Shown piece after piece: positions 36,958 to 48,501 of a DNA stretch of 64,000 nucleotides. Positions within the stretch are counted from its first letter, which is position 1. Each line of letters opens with the position of its first letter. The position numbers and the translations under genes were made by a program. This stretch comes from Novakomyces olei. Its lineage: Eukaryota; Ascomycota; Novakomycetes; Novakomycetales; Novakomycetaceae. The DNA is taken from the NCBI GenBank assembly GCA_016906335.1, contig JADEYG010000009.1, positions 661,001-725,000 of the forward strand, written 5' to 3'. The notes beneath the pieces were generated by a model, which worked only from the letters and a program-made list of their open reading frames with translations, ran no database searches and was not told where the DNA came from.

Positions 36958-39375
36958 ATGCCGACCAGTGTATGGGTGCGGCGGCCGCAGCAATGCCCGA
37001 CACTGGTCAAATTGGCTGACGATGATTTAGTGGGTAAGCTTGTACTCTTGCAGTGGCGACAAGACACGCCCATTTCAATGCTCAACCATGAAAGAATGAA
37101 AAAGAAACGAGAATAAAACGAGAATAAAGAGAATGAAATAATTGCATAATATCAATTGCTCCTGCTTTTTTTGCGGCTTTTACGGCTGTCTCTAACGGCA
37201 ACACCGACCTTCAATCTTGGCTCAGACTCACTAATTTCAGATCATTTAAAGGATCTTTTGATCATAAAGTACGCAAATGCGCTTGGACGAGTCTACGATG
37301 CGCCTGATATTGTGATCAAAGTACGTCCTCGCAATTCCGGCAAGGACGAATTAGAGCGCACTCTTCTCCCGAACGAACTCGTGTCCGATCTCCTGGTCGC
37401 CCTATTCCCCGGAGGCCAGTCTATCGACGACAGTTTTGTCATTTATACCCCAGGTAAATTTTCTTTTAATTTTAAATACGTGGGTCACGTCTGCCGCCTT
37501 TGACCGTCGAGCTTGATTTTGCGATGGAATAGTACGAGTTCAATTCACTGGGACTATGAGTACCATACCTTTATTCTACTATACCTTTATTCCTGCCGCT
37601 CTTGATCATCTTTTACGTTTTGTTTGCCAATTACTGCCTCTATGCGTCTTGAGCTGCTTTAACTGTTTTACTTTCTCTATTATGTACAGTATCGCCAACC
37701 CGTTCCGCTCTCGTCTCTATATTGTGTATACACATGGCCATATCGGCTCTGTCCCTCTTCTCTGTCCCTCTTCACTGTCCACTGACCGATCATAGCAAAA
37801 CTAGCACCGTCGCACCTCCGCAGTGCCTTCTCTCCCAGTGCAGCGAGACTGAGCCCGCACGCGTCAGCGTCCACAGAAGCTTCAGGGTACCGTGGCACAC
37901 CAATGGCACCGAACAACGACTACTTTCTCTATGCGCCTCACAGCCCAGCAAACCATCAGCTCGCTTACGTTGACTACAACGATCCAGTCACCCACAATCA
38001 TCACTACTACCATTCTGCTCGCAGCAATTATGCCCTCGAACACGGGATGAGTCCGTCTTCCGCAGCAGCTGCTGCTGCTAATTTCCACATGTCTCTCCCG
38101 GCAAATGCCCTGCACCACCAGCCTACTAACCCTAACCCTAACCCTAACACTTCTAACGTCTGGCCAGTTGCATCGGCCTACAGTGCCACGGGAAACGGTC
38201 CTAAACGGCTCGATTCACGAACATCGAGCAGCGGGACAGGGCAGAGGCAGAGTGCTAATAGTTTCACTGCGGGAGGCAATCCTGCGCCCGGACTTAAACA
38301 CTCTCCAGCTCCGTCTACTGCCACAGGATCAGCAGTCGATTTGGCTTCAACTTCCTCTTCTCCAGCAGCAGCAGCTGCTGCTGCTGCAACTAGTCCAGCG
38401 CCCTCTGAGGCCACTCACGCTCTTAACCCTCTAATAGCCAATCAGCTGCCGATTGTAGAGACCGGCTCCGGCACTGACCACGAGCAGTCAGCGGCAGACG
38501 CTGAACGGCCACGAGACGGGATCCATCCTCAGTCTCTCCACCTGCACCATTCGCACTCGCACTCGCACCTCTCGCCGCACCATACAAGGCACCATACACT
38601 GCACCACGTTGCCGACCAGAGCCAGGGAATGGCACCGGCAACAGGCTCACCGCTTGCTCAGCCTGCCGGCCAGGCAGCGGGGCCAATAGACGCAGAAAGA
38701 GTTGTTCATGAAAGCGGACAGGCGCCTGGTAATGAGCAGCAGCCGTCGCAGAGAGAAAAGCACTATAATGCGCCTTTAGACGAGATGAACACGTCGCCTG
38801 AGCCTGGCGGAGGTGCCCACCAGCCACACGTGCACCAGCAACAGCTGGGCAATTTGCTGGGCAATCTGCTGGAAGGCGTTGTGCCGCCCATAAACGTCCT
38901 TGTTGTGGAGGACAATATAGTCAACCAGCGGATCTTGGAGGCATTTATGCGGAAACGCAAGATCCGGTGCAGTATGGCCAAGAATGGGAGAGAGGCAGTT
39001 GACAAGTGGAAGCAGGGCACTTTTCACCTCGTTCTGATGGACATTCAGCTGCCTGTAATGTCGGGCATCGAAGCCGCCAAGGAGATTCGGCACTTGGAGC
39101 GGTTGAACCATATCGGCGTCTTTGCCGATGCCTCTTTCCGACCCAAGCCGGAAGAGCAATTGCCCGAGTCTGCGCTTAAAAGCCCGGTTATTATTGTAGC
39201 ACTCACGGCCAGCAGTTTACAGAGCGATCGTAACGAGGCTCTGGCTGCTGGATGCAATGATTTTCTTACTAAACCCGTCAGCCTCGTTTGGCTGGAACGG
39301 AAGGTTTGCGAGTGGGGATTCATGCAGTCTCTCATCGACTTTGAGGGTTGGGCCAAGTTTCGTCGTGGTGGCTGA
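36958..39375 (+). CDS. SSK1: Response regulator of the HOG-type pathway (Ssk1/Mcs4)
   Basis: Terminal receiver protein of the Sln1-Ypd1 phosphorelay; the unphosphorylated form activates the SAPK kinase kinase. Exons: 36958-37033, 37241-37453, 37796-39375 (622 aa). The N-terminus MPTSVWVRRPQQCPTLVKL plus DHLKDLLIIKYANALGR, DAPDIVIKVRPR and LFPGGQSIDD is the N-terminal module of filamentous-type Ssk1 and is recovered only by splicing. Then comes a long His/Ser/Ala/Pro-rich region. The C-terminal receiver at about 460-610 has VVEDN, LVLMDIQLPVMSG (phospho-accepting Asp about residue 512), ALTASS and FLTKPVS, with the Ssk1-specific insertion containing VFADASFRPK between alpha-3 and beta-4. The exon 3 acceptor could be either of two AGs about 12 nt apart in the same phase. 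Confidence 0.92.
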
Positions 39376-40621
39376 TCTCGTCAAAGGCTTTGTCTTGATT
39401 GTATTAATCAGTCACTATTAATCGTATTAATCAATCACTATTAATCGTATTAATCGATATTGGTCAATTGCATCTCTCCTCGACTGCCTGGGCATATGCT
39501 AAATTTGTGTTTCAACGGTTTATTTACTTTGCTCTGTTTTATTAATCTCGAAATTTTTATATTTATCTGTTTTGAATTTGCCGCTCACGTGGCAGCCTAC
39601 CGCAATTGTTCAGCCGGATCTTGTAAATATGACTTGAATTCGAGGACATTGTTGTCGGACAGCTGCTTTATTCTCCCATAATGACAATCATATGAACATT
39701 TACATATACACTTGCCCTTTATTTTTCTCTCGAATGAGTCTCTCGAATGAGTACGAGTGCTGCCATTTCTAACCCTAGCGGCTCTGTTCTGGCGGACGGT
39801 TTGCCCAGCAGATAAACCGATATTCGAGTTTATAGTGTCATAATATTGGAATATGTTGAAGGTGCAGTATTAATAATTTGCAATCGTGTTCTCGATTTGC
39901 TTACTAGAATTTCAATACGAGCAAGCAGTCTGTAAGGGCGGACGGTTATTAGCCCAAACGTTTCTTCTACACCCTCACAAGCTGATACGCCGCTTTGGCT
40001 TATACGACCGTTTTTTCACACTGCAACAAAATTTGGACTATTTATTATTTCTTATTTCTTATTTCTTATTTATTATTTATTATTTATTATTTACTATTTA
40101 CTATTTACTATTTATTTTATTAATATTTTTTCCAGAATCTTCCCAAATCATCGTCATCTTTATGAGCTTGGGTTCACGGCTAACAGTCTACCGACAAGTC
40201 CATAACAATTAATACTGGACTAGAAGCGATAATCAATCATTTCATTACATTATACATTCAGCCAATGCTGATTCTTATACCATTTAGTCTGCCAACATGA
40301 AACGAGCGGTACTCCTCCAATTCTCCACAGTCTCCCTTTTTTTTTCCTCCTCCATTCATCTCTTATTTAACTCATCGGCTGACAAAACGTAAACACTATC
40401 GATCAAAGTAAAATAGACGAGGAGACACAAAAGAACAAAAATAGGCCGCACTTTTAAACACACGAGCCCCATAATTTCTTGTCTAGTACGAAATGTATCC
40501 ATAAAGACTATCCGTCAAACCAAACGGATCTGCGCCCATATAAAAGCTCAAGAACCCAATGTGACACTATAACCATCTGGAGCAACCCAATTCCAGCCAT
40601 TAACAAACACAAAGCCCTATC
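39376..40621. other. Convergent 3' spacer (SSK1 / HAL4-like kinase)
   Basis: 1.25 kb without a supported gene. Short arrays: ATTAATCGTATTAATCAATC copies at about 39405-39455 and TTATTTC/TTATTTA units at about 40040-40120. Confidence 0.45.
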
Positions 40622-43147
40622 CTATCGTTCATAGAAATCGCGGCCAAACCGTTTCAAAACTTCCTCCGGCACATGCTTGTGCCGAGCTTTAACAGTCAAC
40701 CGACGAGCCAGTAGTGTGCTGCTGTTGGCCACGTCGATAGTCGGCTGCCTCTTTGTACCATTGACTCCATTGCCGCTCCCGCTGCCACCAATATCGCCAA
40801 TAGGCTCATGCAAATCCGGGACACAGCACTCGACGTTCTTGAACCAGCTGTCCTGCAGAGCCTGTTCTGCGGTCAGTCGGGCTTCCGGCTCAAGCGCAAG
40901 AAAGCCATAGAGCAGCCTCTGCTGGCCAGTATGAGTAATGTACGCTGAAATCAGTCGGCAAGAAGGTAATCGCTCTTCCGGAGGCAACTGTAGCCGACTG
41001 CCCCCAGACTGTCCCTGGTGAGAAGCGTGCACTGACGTCATGTTAAAGGACCCATTTTCTTTAGGCGTCGACGCGAGAGAGCTGAACCCGCTCTCGCTGC
41101 CCTCAGTTTCGGCTCCAGAATTGTCGGGGCAGGAATCTTTTGCCGGCGAAGACGGATCTTGCCCGCCTTCTGATCCGCTGGCAGCAAGAGTAGCAGAAGC
41201 TGAAGCAGTAGCTGAAGCAGTAGCTGAAGCAGCTGCTGAATTCTGTTCCATCCGTTTCTTTTTGTATTTAAGTACAGAGGTTTTAAAGTACTCAAAGTAC
41301 TTGTCTGAAGATTTAGCAATGTGCCAGGGAGACCCGCCCGCTTGAATAGTGAAAAGCAAGATGCCTAGTGCCCAGTGATCAACAGCAAAGCCATCGTACT
41401 CCTGGCGAGCGCTGTCCAGGCTCACAACCTCTGGAGACATGTACGGCTCAGAGCCACAGCGTCCCCTGCACATCCTGTAAAAATGCCTCTTTGAATTCTG
41501 GCCAATATCGTCTTCCCCAGTTTTGCCATTCTCGTCAAAGTAGCCACTGGTCGGCTGCCTCATTATCCCCGTCGGCCTCGTGTGCGTATGATCGTCACAG
41601 GAAAGAGACGTGGGCACTGCTTCATCATACGGCTCATGCACAATATCGCTTGTTCCAAAATCCGTCAGTTTTACTACGCCGCTCAGTGTAACCAGAATAT
41701 TTTCCGGCTTTATATCACGGTGAGCTACGCCCTGGCGGTGAAGGTAATTAACGGCCCGAACGACCTGTTTAAAAGTGCAGTTCTTTTCCGTCTGCCCCAA
41801 CGAGTGGCGGCTCGTCAGGATGGAGAAGAGGTCCCCACCGGCACAGTACTCGAGCACTTCACACCACAAGTCAGCCGACAGTTTATGGTGGTCCAAGCAG
41901 AGCTCCAAGGCAGCAACAATGTTGGGATGATGCAATCGAGACTGGATCGACCATTCTGCGGCCACTTTATCCAAATACTCAGCCTCCGGTTCCTCCTTGG
42001 CACGTTTCCTAAACACTTTAACGGCAAAGAGAGGATCCTTGCCAGAAGAGGCGACAGAAGGCGAACCGGCACTCCAGTTTTGTGGGCCAACAACGCCAGA
42101 ACGGAGCCCCATAACGCGTACAGAAGCAGTAGCGCCAGTGCCTACTTTAGTATTTGTAAACCTGCGGGACTGGGACGTCATTGTGTAGCGATCACGTAGG
42201 CGGTTTACTTTACGCTCCCTGATCATTTGACGGATATACGGCGGAGCAATTCGGCTCTTTTCAAGGTCGCGCACGTGGATGCTTTTGAGCCCAGCTCCGA
42301 CTTCAATGTACGGAGCATGCTCACTGTCTATCGACGACGTCTCTGATTGGACAGTGCCCAATTCAGCACCGTCTTCCGTCTCTGTAGCAGTATCGTCTTC
42401 GCCACCATTTGCTCCTGAAGCCTGTGACGAAAAGGAGAGATTACGCAGTCCTGACGCCAGTCGTGTAGGACCGCCACTGCTGCCACTGCCTCCACTTTGG
42501 TGGTGGCCAGCGTGGCCGCCAGAGGCAGACTGTTTGCCCTGCATTGGCGAATAAGGGTGCGTGTCAAACGTAGACCCGTGCCTCGGCTTGGTTTCACCCG
42601 AGCTTCCTCCACGTCCTCCTCCTCCAGCTCCTCCAGCTCCGGCTCCGGCTCCGGCCTTGGAGCTCATATAAAGTGCAGCATCAGCAGACGGGCTCCGAGC
42701 TCGGCTGCGGGACACGTCTTCCTCGCTCGTTTGAGCAGTACTGCTTCTGCTTCTGAGCCTCGAAGCAGCGGCACTTCCAAGGCCGTTAGCGCCCCCACTC
42801 GATCGGTCGCGGAAGAGTTTATTGAAGAAATTACTGACAGAGTGCTGCTGAGACGGACCACGTAAGGAGGCATTGCTTCTCACGCTCAGGTTACTGTCCC
42901 GTCTCTGTGGTGGCACAGAGTCCTGCGACTCGCTGCCGCCAAAGTAAGATTGGCTGTGGACATTGTCCTCCAAATCCACTGGCGCCTGTACAGGCGACTC
43001 GACAGCTTCGCCCTGGTGGAACAGGTCTGTCCCGGCAGCTTCTGTGCCGACAGCGTTTGAGCCTGGCGGCCGCCTTTGAGCGGCTGCGACTGCGTCTTTG
43101 CTGGCAGCGTCCGCGTTCACTGCGTCCACGTCCACAGACAGAGCCAT
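40622..43147 (-). CDS. Ser/Thr protein kinase of the Hal4/Sat4-Hal5 family
   Basis: Fungal-specific kinase group that stabilises K+ and nutrient transporters at the plasma membrane. Intronless, 841 aa. A long Ser/Gly-rich regulatory N-terminus precedes the kinase domain from about residue 330. Motifs: GTGATASVRVMG (Gly loop), FAVKVFRKR (Lys), EVLEYCAGGDLF, HRDIKPENIL, LTDFGTSD, GRCGSEPYMSPEV and VDHWALGILLF. GTGATxSV and GSEPYMSPE are typical of this group. Odd points: about 70 residues separate DFG from SPE, against about 25-30 in most kinases, and an Ala/Ser/Thr repeat (ATASATASASATLAAS) sits with a Ser-rich insert between helices F and G. Catalytic residues are all present, so it should be active. 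The exact orthologue (Sat4, Hal5, Rtk1) is undecided. Confidence 0.88.
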   Translation of the reverse strand: MALSVDVDAVNADAASKDAVAAAQRRPPGSNAVGTEAAGTDLFHQGEAVESPVQAPVDLEDNVHSQSYFGGSESQDSVPPQRRDSNLSVRSNASLRGPSQQHSVSNFFNKLFRDRSSGGANGLGSAAASRLRSRSSTAQTSEEDVSRSRARSPSADAALYMSSKAGAGAGAGGAGGGGRGGSSGETKPRHGSTFDTHPYSPMQGKQSASGGHAGHHQSGGSGSSGGPTRLASGLRNLSFSSQASGANGGEDDTATETEDGAELGTVQSETSSIDSEHAPYIEVGAGLKSIHVRDLEKSRIAPPYIRQMIRERKVNRLRDRYTMTSQSRRFTNTKVGTGATASVRVMGLRSGVVGPQNWSAGSPSVASSGKDPLFAVKVFRKRAKEEPEAEYLDKVAAEWSIQSRLHHPNIVAALELCLDHHKLSADLWCEVLEYCAGGDLFSILTSRHSLGQTEKNCTFKQVVRAVNYLHRQGVAHRDIKPENILVTLSGVVKLTDFGTSDIVHEPYDEAVPTSLSCDDHTHTRPTGIMRQPTSGYFDENGKTGEDDIGQNSKRHFYRMCRGRCGSEPYMSPEVVSLDSARQEYDGFAVDHWALGILLFTIQAGGSPWHIAKSSDKYFEYFKTSVLKYKKKRMEQNSAAASATASATASASATLAASGSEGGQDPSSPAKDSCPDNSGAETEGSESGFSSLASTPKENGSFNMTSVHASHQGQSGGSRLQLPPEERLPSCRLISAYITHTGQQRLLYGFLALEPEARLTAEQALQDSWFKNVECCVPDLHEPIGDIGGSGSGNGVNGTKRQPTIDVANSSTLLARRLTVKARHKHVPEEVLKRFGRDFYER

Positions 43148-45206
43148 AAATGTTTAGCTCCTGTAAAAGAGCCGACTGCCTGACGCCTTGACAGTTGTAT
43201 AGTTAAAAGTTGGAAAATTGTAAGTTGTTTAAGTTAAAATAAAAGTTGGAAAAGTCGAAAGTTGTTAAAGTTGTGCTGTTAAAGTTGAAAGTTGTTAAAG
43301 TTGTGTTGTTAAAGTTAAAAGTTGTAAAGTTGAAAGTTGTAAAAGTTGTGATGTTAAAGCTGCAAGTTGTAAAAGTTGTAAAAGCCGACAGTTGTAGGCA
43401 GTCGTAAAAGTGAGCCAGTCGAAAAAGCGAGCAGTTGCAAATTGAGCAGTTGCAAAAGTGAGCCAGTTGCTGCGTAGCGATGCTCAAGCAAATTCTCGTG
43501 GTGAGAGCATAAGGCTCGCTGAACAGAGATTGGAGCGGTAAAACGGGACGGAAAAAGTGCTATGCTCGTCGGCGACAGTCGGCGAGTGCCAAATCACGCT
43601 CGAGTCTCTTGTGCTGCAGAGTATCTGTGCTGCAGCGTTCACGGCAGTTTGCGAGTGGTCATAGATCCCGTCGGCGTCGGCGGCACAGTGTTGATCTATC
43701 ACAAGTAATGTGACTTAACCAGTAGCGTGGGTTGTGGCTGCCAGTACTCACGGTATTTTTCGCTCAAGTGATTTACATGACTTGTCTAGTCTTTTCTGAC
43801 TCGTGTACTTGTGCCGCCCTATAATAAACACACTACTATTACGCACGTATCCAAAATGGTAGACACAGGGTTCTTTTCGTATTCCTCGCATTACTTTGTA
43901 TTACTTGAACTGCTTTGTAATTTTTTATTGTTTTGTATTCCTATCGTATTGTTTTGCACTACTTTTCGTACGTTTCGTACTTTTCTTCTTTACATTCTTT
44001 TCTTCTTTCATTCTTTTCGTACTTTGTACTTTTCATACAACTTTCTCGTATTACTTTGTGCCAACGTTACCCTACATTTGAACTGTAGCATTTTCGGCGC
44101 CGCATGCTTGCTGCAAGAGCTGCAAGTGGACATTACGTGCTGGCTGCAAGTAACGAGCACGCCACCAATTACCCTCATTTGCCTTACCGATTCCTCCACG
44201 ATTACCTTACCGATTGCCCTCACTGCTATCCTCATTGACGTAACCTTCTCGGCAGTATGACCGGCGGCGTATGTAGCCGACACTTGGTTTACTGGTTTAA
44301 CGTACGATCAATCCTGCACTCTGCCGCTGTAATCTATAGTCTACATTTACATCTTCATTTGAATTACATTTACATCTTTCATTTGTATTACATTTGCATT
44401 TGTATTACATTTACAATCAAGTTGTATTTTTACATTTGGGTTCGCGCCAAAAAGTACATTGCTCCACATTGGTCAAGTGAAGTTTGCAGAGATACCAGCG
44501 AGTGCACTGTGGACGGGTTTCCGCCCGCCCAGCGTAGGGAATAGATGCTGCCATTGATAACCCGTCTCTGGTTAAAAGTCGGCCTTCAAGTGCAGCGACG
44601 CGAGTCGAATATTCTTACGTTTTTGGCGTTTCCATTTAATGCCATTGTATATTCCACGTCACTGCATCAGGAAATAGCGCTTCCTGTAGGCCGTACACGC
44701 TAGAATTCCAGCACGGTACTGAATACTGGCTGGACCACATTCACAGATTCTACTTGTTCTATGGTCGTTTGCGTCTTGTCTCATTCGCGCAATACAGAAT
44801 TAAGTGCTATTTTGCTCGTGTCGCCTGGCCCAAATGTCTATGAACAGTGTGGACAACACGCCAAACATAATGTAAATGATAATTCTACAGTATACCGTGA
44901 ATTGTTGTGTAGATAGTGGGCGGCATTCTAGTCGTATCCAATCCAGAGCAGGTATTTAAGCAGCCGATACTGCCGCACAACAGTCGGCCTGGACCTGTTC
45001 AGACTAGGCAGGCTGCACATTGGCTACTACATGCACAATTAAACTGTTCTACTAGTTGTCTGTCTATTAGCAGTCTATTAGCAGTCTGTCTATCAAACGT
45101 TCCATCTCTTGCTCATCAGTCGTAAATCATAAAGTCCCTCAGCCTTCCATGCGTTAACTGTTCATTTAAAGCAAGCGCAATTTCGAAAAACTCCCTCAAA
45201 TTTAAA
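43148..45206. other. 2-kb upstream region of the kinase, no supported gene
   Basis: Bases 43200-43440 are a degenerate AAAGTTG(T)-type array. Bases 43890-44050 are pyrimidine-rich low-complexity sequence giving a hydrophobic frame (43811-44260) that I do not trust. Nothing else is seen. Confidence 0.45.
43200..43440. repeat. Degenerate AAAGTTGTTAAAGTTG-type repeats
   Basis: Many imperfect copies of AAAGTTG(A/T)AAGTTGT in the region just 5' of the kinase start, likely in its promoter or 5' UTR. Confidence 0.7.
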
Positions 45207-45647
45207 ATGGCGATCACGCTCTGGCTACGCCTCCGTACATGGCTGAAACGCTTTCAAAGGCATCGCAAAAAACCAGGTAAAAGACGCTACCGCCATCGTC
45301 AACGCAGGAATATATTGGGCCCCTCAGTGGATATAAATCGGTACATCCGACCCATTGAACATGCACCCTCATTCGCCGCGTCTTTCCCCTCTGCACGATT
45401 CGACAACGACGAAAGGCCAGCGTCTCGGCATTTCAGGGGCAACGAGGCCTGCACCCTTGAGTGCCAGTTTCTAAAACCGCAAAGCCCGTCACAGGCCGCT
45501 GGAGGACTTGTTATAGCGACAGACGGCACAGTTGAGCCGAGGCCCCGGCAGTTCCCTACGGAACAATATCAGCGAGCCGTGCGTGCTCGGTGCCATATTC
45601 TCCAGCAGATACACGAGGCACCGCCTCTTGGATACACGGCACTTTAG
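45207..45647 (+). CDS. Hypothetical basic protein
   Basis: 146-codon frame with a good start context (AAAATGGCG) that is visibly more GC-balanced than the flanking AT-rich DNA. The first 35 residues begin with a short amphipathic stretch and then are very basic (KRFQRHRKKPGKRRYRHRQR); the rest is mixed with no transmembrane segment. No family recognised. It could be a lineage-specific gene with an N-terminal mitochondrial- or nucleolar-type signal, or a spurious frame. It sits alone between the kinase and the MFS gene. Confidence 0.42.
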   Translation: MAITLWLRLRTWLKRFQRHRKKPGKRRYRHRQRRNILGPSVDINRYIRPIEHAPSFAASFPSARFDNDERPASRHFRGNEACTLECQFLKPQSPSQAAGGLVIATDGTVEPRPRQFPTEQYQRAVRARCHILQQIHEAPPLGYTAL

Positions 45648-46481
45648 TCACGAAAAATATAAAAACTAAAAGGCATTTGGAGGCATTGGCATTTGCTGAT
45701 ACTGATGAAACGCTGTTTTAATTTCGTTACACATCTCTAACAGACTCGAAGTTTTGAAGTCTTAAAGTCTTAAAGTCTTTGAGCCCTAAAGTCTTAAAGT
45801 CTTTGAGTCTCCAAGTCTCTCACAGTCGCGCTTATTTCGAGTCCATTTCACTGCCATTGTGACGTGCGTATCAACGTGTCAGTATGACGACACTGTGCAT
45901 GAGCGTTTGCTCGCGGCTACCGAACTATCCTCTGCATTAAATATGCCCTTAACAGCATTAAACACGAATCAGCAGAAATTTCGAGTCATTAGCCACACGG
46001 CACATTCGACAATCACAGCCAAAATCCTTATCTCTGATTTGCCACTAATAAAAGGCTTTCATATTACTCTTCTCCAATCGTAATTAGTATATTAAAGCGT
46101 TAAGCGTAAACAAACTGTGCGTTATACACATAGTGTTATACATAGTGTTTTATGTTTGTGGGTTATAAAATTATAATTTTAATGTTATCAATATTATCAA
46201 TATAATATTATCAATATAATATTATCAATATAATATTATCAATATAATATTATCAATATAATGTTATAAATTCAAGACACACGACTCGCTGGTTGCGCAG
46301 CTGACGTATTCTTTGTATATAATATTATTTATTAATGAATGTAAAAGAGCAATTGTCCCGCCGCACTATGGCGCAAGAGCATTCAGGTTTACGCGTCACG
46401 ACGCGCCGGTCGGCAGTGTAAGAAGAGGCACGGCAGATCAAGCAGCCCAATTTTATAGATTTATTTTATAAATTTTCCGGT
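45648..46481. other. Upstream region of the MFS gene
   Basis: Contains AAGTCTT-type short repeats at about 45755-45825 and a 14-bp repeat at 46185-46265. No coding signal. Confidence 0.5.
46185..46265. repeat. 14-bp tandem repeat (ATTATCAATATAAT)
   Basis: About five tandem copies in the upstream region of the MFS transporter. Confidence 0.85.
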
Positions 46482-48056
46482 ATGGAGACTCTGTCGCCGA
46501 CGGCCTCTGCAGAGGCAGACTCCTCGGCAGAAACGGTACCGCGTGTGGAGGAATCAGAGCCCTTACTGAGCCGCTCTTTTGCTCCGCCGTCAGTAAGCAA
46601 TCTGCCTCTCCCTTTTCCAGTGTCTAACGCTTATCAGATCGTGTGGCTTTTGCCTGCGCTTTTCCTTTCGGCTGTGATTATGGGCGTCTGTGTCAATGCA
46701 AAGATCAATACAGTGATCGAGATAATCTGCGAGCGGTACTATGCTGCGGGCACTGACCCACTTTTGCTCAGCGGCGAGTGCAATATCCCACAGATACAGG
46801 CTTCGGCAGCCAAAGTCGCGACGGCAATTAACCTGATTACAGGCTCACTGGCCTCACTTACAACGGGCTACTATGGCTCACTCTCGGACCGGTACGGGCG
46901 CCGGGTCACGCTTGCTCTTGCCGCTACTGGCACTCTGGGAATGGACGCGTTTTTCATCCTTACCTGCTTGTACGCGTCGACTTTTGGTCCCAATCTGCTC
47001 CTCGTTGGAGCTGCGATTGACGGACTCTTTGGATCTATGAGTGCCATGATCGCCGGCTGCAGCTGCTACGCTACCGACTGCTCTACCGCAGAGAACAGAT
47101 CGTCCAGATTTGGGCTTTTTTTGGGCTGCTTTTTCATAGGGCTGACCGTTGGGCCCGCAGTGGGTGCCTATGTGACAAGGGCCCTGGGCGGGTACGTCTT
47201 TGTCTTTGGCCTTTCATTTGCCATCCATGCTTTGTTTATCCTGTACACTATATTCGTCCTGCCCGAGTCGCTTTCCGGCAAAAGGCAAAAGGAGGCACGC
47301 ATGCTCTACAATGGACAACAGCACCAGGTGACCCGGTCCCGACGGCTCTCAAATTCAATGGATGTACGGCACCGCTACCGCACCCTGTTCTACGACCCGG
47401 AGCAGAGACATGCTAATATGAATATCATTATCATGTTTGTCCTGGAAGTCGTAAACAGCGTGCCCGTAAATGCCGCACAGTATGAGATTCTGTATGCAAA
47501 ATACAGGTTTAGATGGCAGGATATGGAGCAGGGCCTTTTCGTTTCGTTTATGGGCGCTACTCGCTCAACTGTGCTTTTCATCGTTCTGCCCTCTGTTATA
47601 TATATCTTTCGCAGGTACCATAGGCCACGGCTGTTTCCCAGTGGAGAAGATGGCCGTGAAATGTTGGATGGCGCAACGAGACTCGAAGTCTACTCGGTAC
47701 GAACGAGTTTACTGCTGCAGTCTATCGGGCTTTTACTCATGGCCAGAGCTGCGAGTAACAAGACGTTTTTCATCGCTGCTTTTGTCTCCTCTTTTTCATC
47801 CTTTGGGGCTCCTAATCTGCAATCCGCCCTGACAAAACACGTTCCGCCCGCTAAAGTGGGGGCACTTTTAGGCACTCAAAGCCAGCTACAAGCAATGGCA
47901 CGTGTCTTTGTCCCACTGACTTTTGGGTACATGTATGCGAACACTGTGGGCAGTACTCCACAATTGTTCTTGTACGTCATGTCGGGTACAGCTTTTTTAG
48001 GGTTTATTCTTTCCTTGTGCATTCGCGCCCACGGTATGTCTTTTGGAAAACTATAA
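46482..48056 (+). CDS. MFS transporter, TetA/HIAT1-PCFT-like group
   Basis: Intronless, 524 aa. A cytosolic N-terminus of about 48 residues carries an acidic dileucine motif (EESEPLLSR), a common vacuolar/AP-3 sorting signal. Twelve hydrophobic spans follow, with the MFS signature between TM2 and TM3 (YGSLSDRYGRRVTLAL) and a central cytosolic loop (about 265-305). A Cys-bearing luminal loop (LLSGECNIPQIQ) after TM1 resembles the fungal and animal members that group with HIAT1 and the proton-coupled folate transporter. Substrate unknown; a vacuolar or endosomal membrane location is inference from the dileucine motif. Confidence 0.85.
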   Translation: METLSPTASAEADSSAETVPRVEESEPLLSRSFAPPSVSNLPLPFPVSNAYQIVWLLPALFLSAVIMGVCVNAKINTVIEIICERYYAAGTDPLLLSGECNIPQIQASAAKVATAINLITGSLASLTTGYYGSLSDRYGRRVTLALAATGTLGMDAFFILTCLYASTFGPNLLLVGAAIDGLFGSMSAMIAGCSCYATDCSTAENRSSRFGLFLGCFFIGLTVGPAVGAYVTRALGGYVFVFGLSFAIHALFILYTIFVLPESLSGKRQKEARMLYNGQQHQVTRSRRLSNSMDVRHRYRTLFYDPEQRHANMNIIIMFVLEVVNSVPVNAAQYEILYAKYRFRWQDMEQGLFVSFMGATRSTVLFIVLPSVIYIFRRYHRPRLFPSGEDGREMLDGATRLEVYSVRTSLLLQSIGLLLMARAASNKTFFIAAFVSSFSSFGAPNLQSALTKHVPPAKVGALLGTQSQLQAMARVFVPLTFGYMYANTVGSTPQLFLYVMSGTAFLGFILSLCIRAHGMSFGKL

Positions 48057-48501
48057 TGATCATCCACAATTGTGTTTGGAAAAAATAGTTGAAGAAGAGT
48101 TTAAAAGCGTTGCTGGTCATTATGATTATACTAACAAAACAGCGTTTCAGCATGCCGTTATGGAGGTGGCCGCTTAGATGGGCAAAGTCTAGTGTTTCTT
48201 TGGAGTACGAGTATTTGAGGTTTATGTAGATGTTTATATTCATTTTTGTGTATATGACCCCACGCGATAATCTGATCAGGATATGTGAGACGTAGCTTTA
48301 TTGATGATTAGCTTTCAAGCTCGAGACTTGTCCAAAACCCAGGGAGAACAATAATATCAACTAGATGTGAATAAATACGACTAATTCAAATAATTATATT
48401 TTTTTTTAATGCTCTCCTTTTAATGTTATATTTTGAGGTTATAAACGCTCATATCTAATGTAATTATTACTCTAATACATAAAGTATATGTACATTTCAG
48501 A
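48057..48501. other. Convergent 3' spacer (MFS / PXA-PX)
   Basis: 445 bp, AT-rich, nothing recognised. Confidence 0.45.

Noticed and set aside
43811-44260. 149-codon Phe/Leu-rich frame
   Set aside because: Comes from a pyrimidine-rich repetitive stretch; composition rather than function explains the hydrophobicity.
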